DNA of 45,201 nt from an uncultured Planctomycetales bacterium. GTDB taxonomy: Bacteria > Planctomycetota > Planctomycetia > Isosphaerales > Isosphaeraceae. This document shows, piece by piece, positions 38,051-45,201 of this stretch; position 1 is the first letter of the stretch; every line of letters begins with the position of its first letter. The notes beneath the pieces are model-generated. The model was given only the letters and a program-made list of their open reading frames with translations, did no database searches and was not told the DNA's origin. The position numbers were made by a program, and so were the translations under genes. The stretch spans positions 1 to 45,201 of the forward strand of contig CALCIB010000255.1 of NCBI GenBank assembly GCA_937907525.1, in the 5' to 3' direction.

Positions 38051-38080
38051 TTGAATCGGGGATCCGCCGGGGCCTACAAT
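38051..38080 (+). promoter_or_regulatory. Candidate promoter of moxR
   Basis: TTGAAT (38051-38056) and TACAAT (38075-38080) are 18 nt apart, about 90 nt before moxR. It is the only good promoter seen before the whole cluster to 44263. Confidence 0.55.
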
Positions 38081-38169
38081 CGCGTTCGAGCCTCCGGACG
38101 CCGCGGGCGGGCGGACGGGCCAGGGCGGGGCCGCCCGCGCGCTTCCCTTGAGGACGGACGGACCACCGC

Positions 38170-39198
38170 ATGTCTACCGCCAGCGACCGGATCACCCAAC
38201 TCCTCGACGACTTCAGGCACTCGCGCGAGGTGATGGCCGCCGAGTTGGGCAAGGTCATCATCGGTCAGGCCGACGTCGTCGAGCTGATCCTGGCCGCCGT
38301 CTTCACCCGCGGCCACGTCCTTCTGGTCGGCGTCCCGGGCCTGGCCAAGACGCTCATGGTCGCCTCGATCGCCCGGATCCTCGACGTCGGCTTCAAGCGG
38401 ATCCAGTTCACCCCCGACCTGATGCCTTCGGACATCACCGGCACCAACGTGCTGGAGGAGCCGGAGTCGGGCCGTCGCGAGTTCCGCTTCGTCCCCGGTC
38501 CCCTCTTCTCCAACATCATCCTGGCCGACGAGATCAACCGGACGCCCCCCAAGACCCAGGCGGCGCTTCTGCAGGCGATGCAGGAGCGGGAGGTGACCGT
38601 CGGCCAGGAGACCTTGAAGCTCCCCGAGCCGTTCTTCGTGATCGCCACCCAGAACCCCATCGAGCAGGAGGGGACGTACCCGCTGCCGGAGGCGCAGCTC
38701 GACCGCTTCATGTTCGACGTGCGGGTCGGTTATCCGTCGCTCGACGAGGAGAAGCGGATCCTCTCCGGGACGACTCGGGGCGAGAACCCGGAACTCAAGA
38801 AGATCCTCTCGGGCAAGGCGATCGTGAACTTGCAGAAGCTGGTGACGTCGGTGCCGGCGTCGGAGTACACGGTGGACTACGTCGCTCGGCTGGTCCGCGC
38901 CACCCGCCCCGCCGACGAGTTGGCGCCGGAGTTCATCAGGGAGTTGGTCGACTACGGCGCCGGCCCCCGCGCCGGCCAGAACCTGATTTTGGCGGGCAAG
39001 GCGATGGCGGCGATGGACGGTCGCTACAGCGTGTCGCTGGACGACGTGCGCAAGGTGGCGGTGCCGGTCCTGCGGCACCGGATCAGCGTCAACTTCCAGG
39101 CCCAGGCCGAGGGCCAGACCACCGAGTCGATCATCAACCGCCTCGTCGCCGAGGTCCGCGAGCCCGAGACCCCCAAGTACGAACGAAAGGGGGCGTGA
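38170..39198 (+). CDS. MoxR-type AAA+ ATPase
   Basis: The 342-residue product is a MoxR-family AAA+ chaperone with Walker A VGVPGLAKTLMV near residue 53, Walker B NIILADEINRTPP near 118, and FFVIATQNPIEQEGTYPL with sensor 1 near 160. It is expected to act with the DUF58 and VWA proteins encoded at 41140-44263, in protein maturation or envelope stress. Normally the DUF58 gene follows moxR directly; here a three-gene cassette of about 1.9 kb lies in between. Confidence 0.95.
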   Translation: MSTASDRITQLLDDFRHSREVMAAELGKVIIGQADVVELILAAVFTRGHVLLVGVPGLAKTLMVASIARILDVGFKRIQFTPDLMPSDITGTNVLEEPESGRREFRFVPGPLFSNIILADEINRTPPKTQAALLQAMQEREVTVGQETLKLPEPFFVIATQNPIEQEGTYPLPEAQLDRFMFDVRVGYPSLDEEKRILSGTTRGENPELKKILSGKAIVNLQKLVTSVPASEYTVDYVARLVRATRPADELAPEFIRELVDYGAGPRAGQNLILAGKAMAAMDGRYSVSLDDVRKVAVPVLRHRISVNFQAQAEGQTTESIINRLVAEVREPETPKYERKGA

Positions 39199-39267
39199 GC
39201 CGAACCGCCGGGCGGGCCTTTCGGCGGCGGATCGCGTAGTATTGAGAGTGGATCGACAAGGTGGCCG

Positions 39268-39636
39268 ATGTCTCGACGAGTTTATCGCGGCGGCCCGCCG
39301 ACGCCCATGAACCTGACGCCTCGATCGCCGCAAGACGTCGAGGCGGTTGCCGACGAGGTTCCGGGGCTCTCGACTTTCGACGCGATCGAGCGCGCCTCGG
39401 TTCGCGCCAAATGGGTCGTCGAGATCGATCTGGACCGGCTGAAGGCGCCATTGATCGGCTTCCGGGATCCTCGCGACCCCGGCCACGTCCTGATCGCCCC
39501 GGCGGACGAAGAAGGAAACCTCGACCACGCCCTGCTGCGGGAGTGGGCCGCGACCAGGGACGCGGCCGAAACCCACGAACTCACGACGAACGTCCTCGCG
39601 GCGATCGTCGACAAAATACCTGCGAGGCCACGATGA
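39268..39636 (+). CDS. Unknown protein, first gene of cassette with protease
   Basis: The 122-residue product is not recognised. The ATG at 39268 has an AAGGTGG site. The composition is normal for a soluble alpha/beta protein (WVVEIDLDRLKAPLIGFRDP, then GHVLIAPADEEGNLDHALL, and a C-terminal helix). It has no signal peptide. Its stop overlaps the start of the next gene (ATGA), and the overlapping 321-residue alternative frame over this stretch is Arg-rich and not real. Confidence 0.72.
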   Translation: MSRRVYRGGPPTPMNLTPRSPQDVEAVADEVPGLSTFDAIERASVRAKWVVEIDLDRLKAPLIGFRDPRDPGHVLIAPADEEGNLDHALLREWAATRDAAETHELTTNVLAAIVDKIPARPR

Positions 39637-40226
39637 GCGTCGGACTTGCGACGAGGACCAAGGTTCCGGCCGCATCCATCGAGAACGCGACATGGGCGCC
39701 TCCCGATCCCGAACGAATCCCCCCCGTCGTCGATCGCCTCGGGATCCTCCGACTCGCGACGTTCGCGCCCGCGGACTTCGTGGCGATCGTGCCGGCCGAC
39801 CCGGTCGAAGAGCCGTCGCGACTGCGGCCCGATGGGACGTTGGCCCAGCCCTGGGCTCGGCTTCACAGCCTGATCCAGGACGAACTGCAAGGCTTGTGGG
39901 ATCGGACCCGCCAGGCGCGGCCCGGCTTGCTCACGCGCTCGGGCCTGGTTTCGACGCGGGGGTTTCCGATCTTCAGCTACCGAGCGTTCTATCGTCGCGC
40001 GCTTGACGAGGAGGATCCAATCATCGCCGGGGTGGAGGTTTGGCTCAAGCCCGACGGCTACAAGATCCTGGGCGAAATCTGTGGCGAGGAAAGCGGCGAG
40101 AGCCACTACGACGAGGAAGCCGATTCGTCGCGCGACTTGGACGAGCTTCAGCGGGTCGCGGGGGCGGTCGCGCGGAGACTCGCTGGTCAGGCCAAGGCGG
40201 TCGTGGCCGCTCTTGAGGAAGCGTAA
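39633..40226 (+). CDS. Unknown protein, second gene of cassette with protease
   Basis: The 197-residue product is not recognised. It begins at ATG 39633, overlapping the previous stop. The region LGILRLATFAPADFVAIVPA reads like a structured domain, followed by a helix (LHSLIQDELQGLWDRTRQ), SYRAFYRRALDEEDPIIAGV, a strand VWLKPDGYKILGEICGEE, and a C-terminal helix. No membrane segment or signal is present. The protease gene starts on the very next base after the stop (TAA then ATG). Confidence 0.75.
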   Translation: MSVGLATRTKVPAASIENATWAPPDPERIPPVVDRLGILRLATFAPADFVAIVPADPVEEPSRLRPDGTLAQPWARLHSLIQDELQGLWDRTRQARPGLLTRSGLVSTRGFPIFSYRAFYRRALDEEDPIIAGVEVWLKPDGYKILGEICGEESGESHYDEEADSSRDLDELQRVAGAVARRLAGQAKAVVAALEEA

Positions 40227-41147
40227 ATGGCTGAAGACGATCGCAAGCTGCGTTTCATCGAGGCCGCGACGCAAGCGATGGCCGAACACGCCTCCCCGTT
40301 TCTGACCCAGGTCGTCGGGGTCGGCGGCGAGGAGGAAGGCCAGCCGCTGTGTACCGGGTTCTTCTGCGAATTCCAGGGGCGGAAGCTGATCGCGACCGCG
40401 GCCCACGTCATTTCCGATCTGAAAGGCGAGGGCCATCAAGGCGTCGTGTTCACCCGAGGCGAGGGCGAGGCGCCGGCGGTCGTCGATGGCGAGGTCGTCG
40501 TCTTCGAAGAGGTCGACCTGGCGGTCTATCTCCCCGGCTCGGACTTCCCACTCCCCTCGACCAAGAAACACTGGCCGGAGGGTCGAATCGAGCGCGACCC
40601 GACCTCGATCCGCCGCGACTACCTGGTCTTGACGGGATTCCCAAGGCGATTCAGTCGGCGGACGAGGCACTTCGGCGGCGTGATTTTCTCCGAGGCGATG
40701 ACCTACGGGGCCATGATGCGGTACCGGGAAGAGGACGTCCCCGAGGCGGAGCGCGAGGAGTTCGACCGCGACCTCCCCGACTACCCGTTCCTGCCGGCGG
40801 ACCTGCTGAAGCCCCACGAGTTCGCCATACACTTCGACGCCACGCCGGAGATGTTTCTAGGGCGTAATCCCGACCCGGACGATCCGAGGGGCGTCGAGGA
40901 CCGGCTCGGGGTCTTCGAGGAGGGGCCCTCGTCCAAATTGCGGACCTTCAGCCCCACGGGCTTGAGCGGAAGCCCCGTCTTCCGGCTTGGGTCGTCGGGG
41001 GTGAGGGCCGACGACTGGACGCCGGATCGCGCCCGACTCGTGGGGGTCGCCACGCAGTGGCTGTCGGCGCACAAGATCCTCGTCGCCACCTCGTCGGCGA
41101 CGCTGCTGGAGGCGCTCGCCAAGGCGACCGGGGGCGAAGATGGGTGA
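40227..41147 (+). CDS. Trypsin-like serine protease domain protein
   Basis: The 306-residue product has a chymotrypsin-fold triad: His60 in IATAAHVI, Asp97 in FEEVDLAVY, and Ser247 in TGLSGSPVF (a G-x-S-G-x-P motif). There is no signal peptide or PDZ domain, so it is probably cytoplasmic or acts on a partner encoded nearby. A long insertion (about 125-240, acidic) separates the Asp and Ser motifs. The gene begins immediately after its predecessor and overlaps the DUF58 start by 8 bp (ATGGGTGA), so it is translated with the moxR-BatA cluster. Substrate unknown. Confidence 0.85.
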   Translation: MAEDDRKLRFIEAATQAMAEHASPFLTQVVGVGGEEEGQPLCTGFFCEFQGRKLIATAAHVISDLKGEGHQGVVFTRGEGEAPAVVDGEVVVFEEVDLAVYLPGSDFPLPSTKKHWPEGRIERDPTSIRRDYLVLTGFPRRFSRRTRHFGGVIFSEAMTYGAMMRYREEDVPEAEREEFDRDLPDYPFLPADLLKPHEFAIHFDATPEMFLGRNPDPDDPRGVEDRLGVFEEGPSSKLRTFSPTGLSGSPVFRLGSSGVRADDWTPDRARLVGVATQWLSAHKILVATSSATLLEALAKATGGEDG

Positions 41148-42036
41148 CGCCGAGAAGTTCCTCAAGCCCGAGGTGATCCGCCAGGTGGCGCGGCTGGACC
41201 TGCGCGCCAAGTTCATCGTCGAGGGGTTCATCGCGGGACTCCACGCCAGCCCGTTCCAGGGCTTCTCCGTCGAGTTCTCCGAGCATCGCAAGTATTCCCC
41301 CGGCGACAACATCGCCGACATCGATTGGAACGTCTTCGCCAAGACCGACCGCTTCTACACCAAGAAGTTCCAGGCCGAGACGAACCTCACCGGCTACCTG
41401 GTGATGGACCTTTCCGCGTCGATGGGCTACACCCACCGTCAGGAATTGACCAAGTTCGAGTACGGCGTCAGCCTGGCCGCGGCCCTCGGCTACCTGATGA
41501 TCCACCAGCAAGACCCGGTGGGGCTGATCGCGTTCGACCAGAAGGTCCGGCGGAGCCTCGCCCCCAGGAGCCGGCGGTCGCAACTGGCCAACATCCTCTC
41601 GGTCCTCTCGCAACTGAAGCCGGAGGGGGTCGCGGACTTCCAGGCCAGCTTGACCCAGGTCGCCAGCATGATGCGGCACCGCAGCCTGATCATGATCTTC
41701 AGCGACCTTCTGGCCGATCCCGAGCCGATCCGCAAGGGGTTGCACCGCCTGCGCCACTCCGGCCACGACGTGATCCTCTTCCACATCCTCGACGAGGCCG
41801 AGGCCGCCTTCCCGTTCCAGGGGATGGTCCGGCTGGAGGACAACGAGACCGGCGAGTTGATCGAGGTCGACGCCGACGCCATCAAGGCCGACTATTTGGA
41901 GGAGGTCGAGGAGTTCCGCGCGTCGTACAAGACCGAGTGCGTCCGCGCCCGGATCGACTACGTCCCCCTGCACACCGGGATGGCCTTCGACAAGGCCCTG
42001 ACGTCCTACCTGATGTCCCGCCAGGCGCGAGGTTGA
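41140..42036 (+). CDS. DUF58 protein with VWA-like domain
   Basis: The 298-residue product has the DUF58 signature YSPGDNIADIDWNVFAKTD near residue 50 and a VWA-like domain with YLVMDLSASMGY near 85 and MIFSDLLADPEP near 185. Such proteins pair with MoxR ATPases. The ATG overlaps the protease gene by 8 bp. The next gene starts 7 nt after its stop. Confidence 0.94.
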   Translation: MGDAEKFLKPEVIRQVARLDLRAKFIVEGFIAGLHASPFQGFSVEFSEHRKYSPGDNIADIDWNVFAKTDRFYTKKFQAETNLTGYLVMDLSASMGYTHRQELTKFEYGVSLAAALGYLMIHQQDPVGLIAFDQKVRRSLAPRSRRSQLANILSVLSQLKPEGVADFQASLTQVASMMRHRSLIMIFSDLLADPEPIRKGLHRLRHSGHDVILFHILDEAEAAFPFQGMVRLEDNETGELIEVDADAIKADYLEEVEEFRASYKTECVRARIDYVPLHTGMAFDKALTSYLMSRQARG

Positions 42037-42043
42037 CCGACCC

Positions 42044-44263
42044 ATGGAATTCTCGCTGATGCACGCGGGACTGGCCGCGGGCGCCGCCCTGGCGGCGATC
42101 CCGGTGCTCCTCCACCTGTTCATGCGGCCGACCCCCAAGCACGTCGTCTTCCCCGCCCTCCGCCTGATCCGCGAGCGCCAGAAGCGCTCCAAGAAGAAGA
42201 TGCGGATCAAGAACTGGCTGCTGTTGGCCGCCCGGATGCTGCTCCTGGCGCTCATGGCGCTGGCGCTGGCGCGGCCGCGGCTGCACTCGCAGACGCCGCT
42301 GGGGGACGACTCGGTCCCCACCGCGATGGGCCTGGTGTTCGACACCAGCCTGTCGATGAGCTACAAGCAGAACGACAAGACGCTTTTGGACCAGGCCAAG
42401 GAGCGGGCGCTTGAGTTGATCGACCGGGTGCCGGACTCCAGCCTGATCTTCGCCGCCGACTCGGCCTCGCCGGCCTCGAAGGCCGGTAGGTCGCCGGCCT
42501 CGGCGCGGCAGTGGATCAAGGAGTTGACCGTCCGCGCGGTCAACCGGCCGTTGAACGTGGCGATGGGGGAGGTCTACGAGGCGGTCCTGGAATGCGATCG
42601 GCCCCGTCGCGAGGTCTACGTCCTGTCCGACCTGGCCAAAACCTCCTGGGACGTGAGCCGGCCGGCGGAGGGGCTCGACAAGGTCGCCAAGGCCGCGGAG
42701 AAGCCCGGCGGCAAGGTCGCCACCGTCGTCCTCCGGCTGGGGCCCGCGGCCGCGGAGCGCCAGAACGTCTCGATCGACGAGATCGCCATCCCCTCCGGCG
42801 TCGCCTCCACCGGCGACCCGGTCGAGGTCCGCGGCCTAGTCCGCTCGCACGGCGCCAAGCCGGCCTCGCGGATCGTCGAGTTCCACCTGGACGGCGTCAA
42901 GAAGGGGCAGAAGCCCGTCGAGGTCCCCGCCGGCGGCCAGGTCGAGGTCCAGTTCCTCACGCCTCCGCGGCTCAAGGAGGGCGAGGTCCACCGCGCCGAG
43001 CTTCGCGTGGTCGGCGCGCCCGATCCCCTGGCCTTCGACGACGTCCGTTTCCTCAGCTTCCAGGCCCGGCCGCCCTTGAAGGTGCTGATCGCCTCGGATC
43101 TGGACGTGGACGCCGAGTTCGTCGCCCTGGCCCTGGACCCCGACCCCGGCGCCTCGCGGGCGTACCAGGTCGAGCGGGCGCGGGCCTCGGAACTGGCGGC
43201 GAAGTATCGCGACACGCTCAAGGACTTCGCCGCGGTCTTCCTGCTGGACGTCCGCGAGCTGGACCCGACCGCCTGGGGCTTGCTCAACGCCTACGTCCAC
43301 GAGGGGGGCGGGCTGGTCGTCGGCGCCGGCCCGCGCTGCCTGGCGGAGAACTATAACGGGCCGATCCCCGCCCAGCTCCTCCCCGCCCAACTCGACGCCC
43401 CGGTCGCCACCGCGCCCAAGACCGCGACCTTCGGCCAGGTGGCCGACGTCACCCATCCCCTGTTCGGCCGCTACGCCGAGGAGATCGACCCCCAACTGGC
43501 GGTGATGCCGGTCTACAAGTACTGGAGGCTCAAGACCGCCGAGGCCGGGCGGACGCTCATGACCTTCGCCGACGGCGCGCCCGCCCTGGTGGAGCGGACC
43601 TTCCAGGGCGCCCGCGCCGGCCGCGTCCTCCTGTGGACGACCCCGCTGGCCCGCCGGCCCCGACGCTCCGACCCCGCGGCCTGGAACGAACTGCCCAACC
43701 TCAGCTACTGGGTCTTCCCCGTGGTCATGAACCTGACGGTCCCCTACCTGGCGGGATCGACGGGGGAGAAACTCGTCTTCGAGGCCGGCGACGACGTCAC
43801 GCTCTCGATGGCCCCCGGCGCCGCCAGCGACGTGAGGATCATCGGCCCCGACGGCAAGACCGCCGAGGCCGCCACCCCGCCGCCCCCCGGCGAGCCCCTT
43901 CGGATCGCCGCGCCCCAGTTTTTGGGCCACTGGACCGTCGTCGCCACGGGCCCCGGCGACGCCAAGAAGACCCTGGGCTTCAGCCTCAACCCGACCGTCG
44001 ATGAAAGCACCTTCTCCGAGCTGGAGAAGACCGACCTGGACGCCCTGCTGGGCAAGGACGGCTACGCCCTGGCCGTCGATGACAAGACGTTCAATAGGGT
44101 GACCGACCTGATCCGGGTCGGCCACGAGATCTTCCCCTGGATCATGTTCCTGATCCTGATCCTGGTGACGGCCGAGAACTACCTGGCCAACACCTTCTAC
44201 AAGGAGCCGACCGGAGGCCCCGCGCCGGGGCCGTCGCCCGACGCCGCCCAGGCCGCGGCGTGA
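42044..44263 (+). CDS. BatA-like membrane protein with VWA domain
   Basis: The 739-residue product has the aerotolerance-regulator N-terminal domain: a membrane segment (GLAAGAALAAIPVLLHLFMR), the cytoplasmic loop PKHVVFPALRLIRERQKRSK, and a second segment (WLLLAARMLLLALMALALA). A VWA domain follows, with a partial MIDAS (FDTSLSMS near residue 107). The large middle domain (about 240-680) lies outside, and a last membrane segment (FPWIMFLILILVTAENYL) lies near 705. With MoxR and DUF58 it forms a membrane complex of unclear role, linked to stress in other bacteria. Confidence 0.92.
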   Translation: MEFSLMHAGLAAGAALAAIPVLLHLFMRPTPKHVVFPALRLIRERQKRSKKKMRIKNWLLLAARMLLLALMALALARPRLHSQTPLGDDSVPTAMGLVFDTSLSMSYKQNDKTLLDQAKERALELIDRVPDSSLIFAADSASPASKAGRSPASARQWIKELTVRAVNRPLNVAMGEVYEAVLECDRPRREVYVLSDLAKTSWDVSRPAEGLDKVAKAAEKPGGKVATVVLRLGPAAAERQNVSIDEIAIPSGVASTGDPVEVRGLVRSHGAKPASRIVEFHLDGVKKGQKPVEVPAGGQVEVQFLTPPRLKEGEVHRAELRVVGAPDPLAFDDVRFLSFQARPPLKVLIASDLDVDAEFVALALDPDPGASRAYQVERARASELAAKYRDTLKDFAAVFLLDVRELDPTAWGLLNAYVHEGGGLVVGAGPRCLAENYNGPIPAQLLPAQLDAPVATAPKTATFGQVADVTHPLFGRYAEEIDPQLAVMPVYKYWRLKTAEAGRTLMTFADGAPALVERTFQGARAGRVLLWTTPLARRPRRSDPAAWNELPNLSYWVFPVVMNLTVPYLAGSTGEKLVFEAGDDVTLSMAPGAASDVRIIGPDGKTAEAATPPPPGEPLRIAAPQFLGHWTVVATGPGDAKKTLGFSLNPTVDESTFSELEKTDLDALLGKDGYALAVDDKTFNRVTDLIRVGHEIFPWIMFLILILVTAENYLANTFYKEPTGGPAPGPSPDAAQAAA

Positions 44264-44276
44264 GGCGAGCGGCCGA

Positions 44277-44858
44277 TCACGACTTCGCGCCGGCCTTCTC
44301 CTCGGCCAGCCACCACAACAGCCCGGCGACGACCAGCGCGTGATCGACCTCGCCGGAGCGGATCAGGCCGAGGACGTCGGCGGCGGGGACCTTCTCGACG
44401 ATCAGTTCCTCGGTATGATCGGGCTTCGGCTCGGCCGTCTTGCGGGCGTTGCGGATCACGACGGTCGTGGTCCGCGACGTCACCAGCGAGGGGTTGGACC
44501 AGAGCGTCCCGATCAACTCGGGCGAGTCGCCCTCGTAGCCGGTCTCCTCCAGGAGTTCGCGCGCGGCGGCGGCCAGCGGATCCTCGTTCGGGTCGACCAG
44601 GCCGCCGGGGACTTCCAGGCTGTCGCGGCCGGAGCCAGCCCGGAACTGGCGGACGAACAGGACCTCGCGTTGGGGCGTGATCGCGATCGCGTGGACCGCG
44701 TCGGCCAGGTGGATCACGAAGAAGTCGTGAGCCAGCCCCGACGCCCGCGACCGGAACCGCTCCTTGCGGAGCGTGAACAGCCAGTTCTCCTCGATCGCGC
44801 GGTCATGCGTCCCGCCGTCGACGCGGGCCCAGGAGGCCGTCGGATCTTCATGGTTCAA
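44277..44858 (-). CDS. NUDIX hydrolase (ADP-ribose pyrophosphatase-like)
   Basis: The 193-residue product has a complete NUDIX box GLVDPNEDPLAAAARELLEE-TGY (G-x5-E-x7-REL-x-EE-x-G) near residues 100-122, preceded by VLFVRQFRAGSGRDSLEVPG. It is of the ADP-ribose pyrophosphatase type. It probably cleaves nucleoside diphosphate derivatives; the exact substrate is open. It lies convergent with the BatA-like gene, 13 nt away. Confidence 0.92.
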   Translation of the reverse strand: MNHEDPTASWARVDGGTHDRAIEENWLFTLRKERFRSRASGLAHDFFVIHLADAVHAIAITPQREVLFVRQFRAGSGRDSLEVPGGLVDPNEDPLAAAARELLEETGYEGDSPELIGTLWSNPSLVTSRTTTVVIRNARKTAEPKPDHTEELIVEKVPAADVLGLIRSGEVDHALVVAGLLWWLAEEKAGAKS

Positions 44859-44928
44859 GGGGCGAGGCTCCGAGGAAGGAGAATCGGCGTTTCGGCTCGG
44901 AATTTGGGAAGGATGGGGAAGCGTCCGA

Positions 44929-45059
44929 CGTCCCCTCTCCCGCCGGGCTGACGACCCGACACTTTTTCAGAAGCCGTCACGACGAGGAGTGAGCTGCGGC
45001 GTTGATCGCCTTCTCCCCTTGAGGGAGAAGGTGGCCGAAGGCCGGATGAGGGGTGGGCG
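44929..45059. repeat. Dispersed repeat, right copy (inverted)
   Basis: This is the reverse complement of 30-160 with about three differences by eye, including the CTTCTCCCCTTGAGGGAGAAG hairpin at about 45009-45031. It lies upstream of the NUDIX gene. No gene is seen in 44859-45201. Confidence 0.8.
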
Positions 45060-45122
45060 GGACCGGAGGCCATCGGATTTGAAGTTTTCTGACCGTCACG
45101 GATTTTGGGTTCCTGAACGAAT

Positions 45123-45161
45123 CTTCCCCACTTGCGGGGGAAGCCGGACCGCGGAGCGGTC
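45123..45161. repeat. Double hairpin, second repeat family
   Basis: CTTCCCC-ACTTGCG-GGGGAAG (45123-45143) is followed by GACCGC-GGA-GCGGTC (45147-45161). The sequence resembles, but is not the same as, the dispersed repeat 60 bp to its left, and may be a related element running past the window end. Confidence 0.5.
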
Positions 45162-45201
45162 AGATGAGGGGGACGACGCGCGAGGCGACCGTTGGAATTC
45201 G

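Noticed and set aside
39261..39632. Extended start for the second cassette gene
   Set aside because: The upstream part of this frame is Arg-rich and overlaps a better-balanced gene at 39268-39636; the ATG at 39633 gives the usual ATGA junction.

Overview
The window is GC-rich chromosomal DNA that most resembles a planctomycete, probably of the Isosphaeraceae. This is inferred from a TPR-fused Ser/Thr kinase with a DWG motif, a Uma2-family nuclease, many Tat or Sec exported proteins, the MoxR/DUF58/BatA cluster, and dispersed palindromic repeats. I see no tRNA, rRNA or CRISPR array. No phage structural genes or transposase were found.

Layout. 1-307: a dispersed repeat and a hairpin. 308-6423 (minus strand): a gatC-gatA-gatB operon for tRNA-dependent amidation, followed by an exported sugar-isomerase-like protein. 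Between gatA and gatB lies a tandemly duplicated two-gene cassette, a HEPN-like protein plus a small partner. 6564-9506 (minus): a membrane Ser/Thr kinase with nine 42-residue TPR-like repeats. 9774-12700 (plus): a Uma2-family protein with a repeated coiled-coil tail, then a KefB/YbaL-type cation:proton antiporter. 12722-13744 (minus): a DUF2235 hydrolase. 13988-15259 (plus): glmU. 15297-20175 (minus): the replication/translation operon rplY-pth-rpsF-ssb-rplI-dnaB, with a good sigma70-type promoter. 20176-20912 holds a roughly 217-bp MITE-like element with a perfect 10-bp target duplication. 20913-26794 (plus): a large secreted protein, a tandem ACT protein, rsgA and a membrane-anchored WD40 protein.

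26816-29628 (minus) is an accessory patch: a KAP-like P-loop ATPase with membrane helices, a minimal S24/LexA-type peptidase domain, and a UPF0175 antitoxin with a PIN toxin. A 10-bp tandem duplication frameshifts the toxin. 29793-33053 (plus): clpX, a second MITE-like element with a nested palindrome, and a Tat-exported amidase. 33129-37917: a truncated exported-protein fragment next to a dispersed repeat, then (minus) a HEAT-repeat exported protein, a di-haem cytochrome, a Spy/LTXXQ-like protein and an FHA protein. 38170-44263 (plus): the moxR-DUF58-BatA cluster, split by a tightly coupled three-gene cassette that includes a trypsin-like protease. 44277-44858 (minus): a NUDIX hydrolase. The right edge carries an inverted copy of the repeat seen at the left edge.

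The two best candidates for undescribed systems both sit inside conserved operons and are translationally coupled to them: the duplicated HEPN-like/partner cassette (2817-4597) and the two-unknowns-plus-protease cassette (39268-41147). The two MITE-like elements and the frameshifted toxin show recent genome remodelling.
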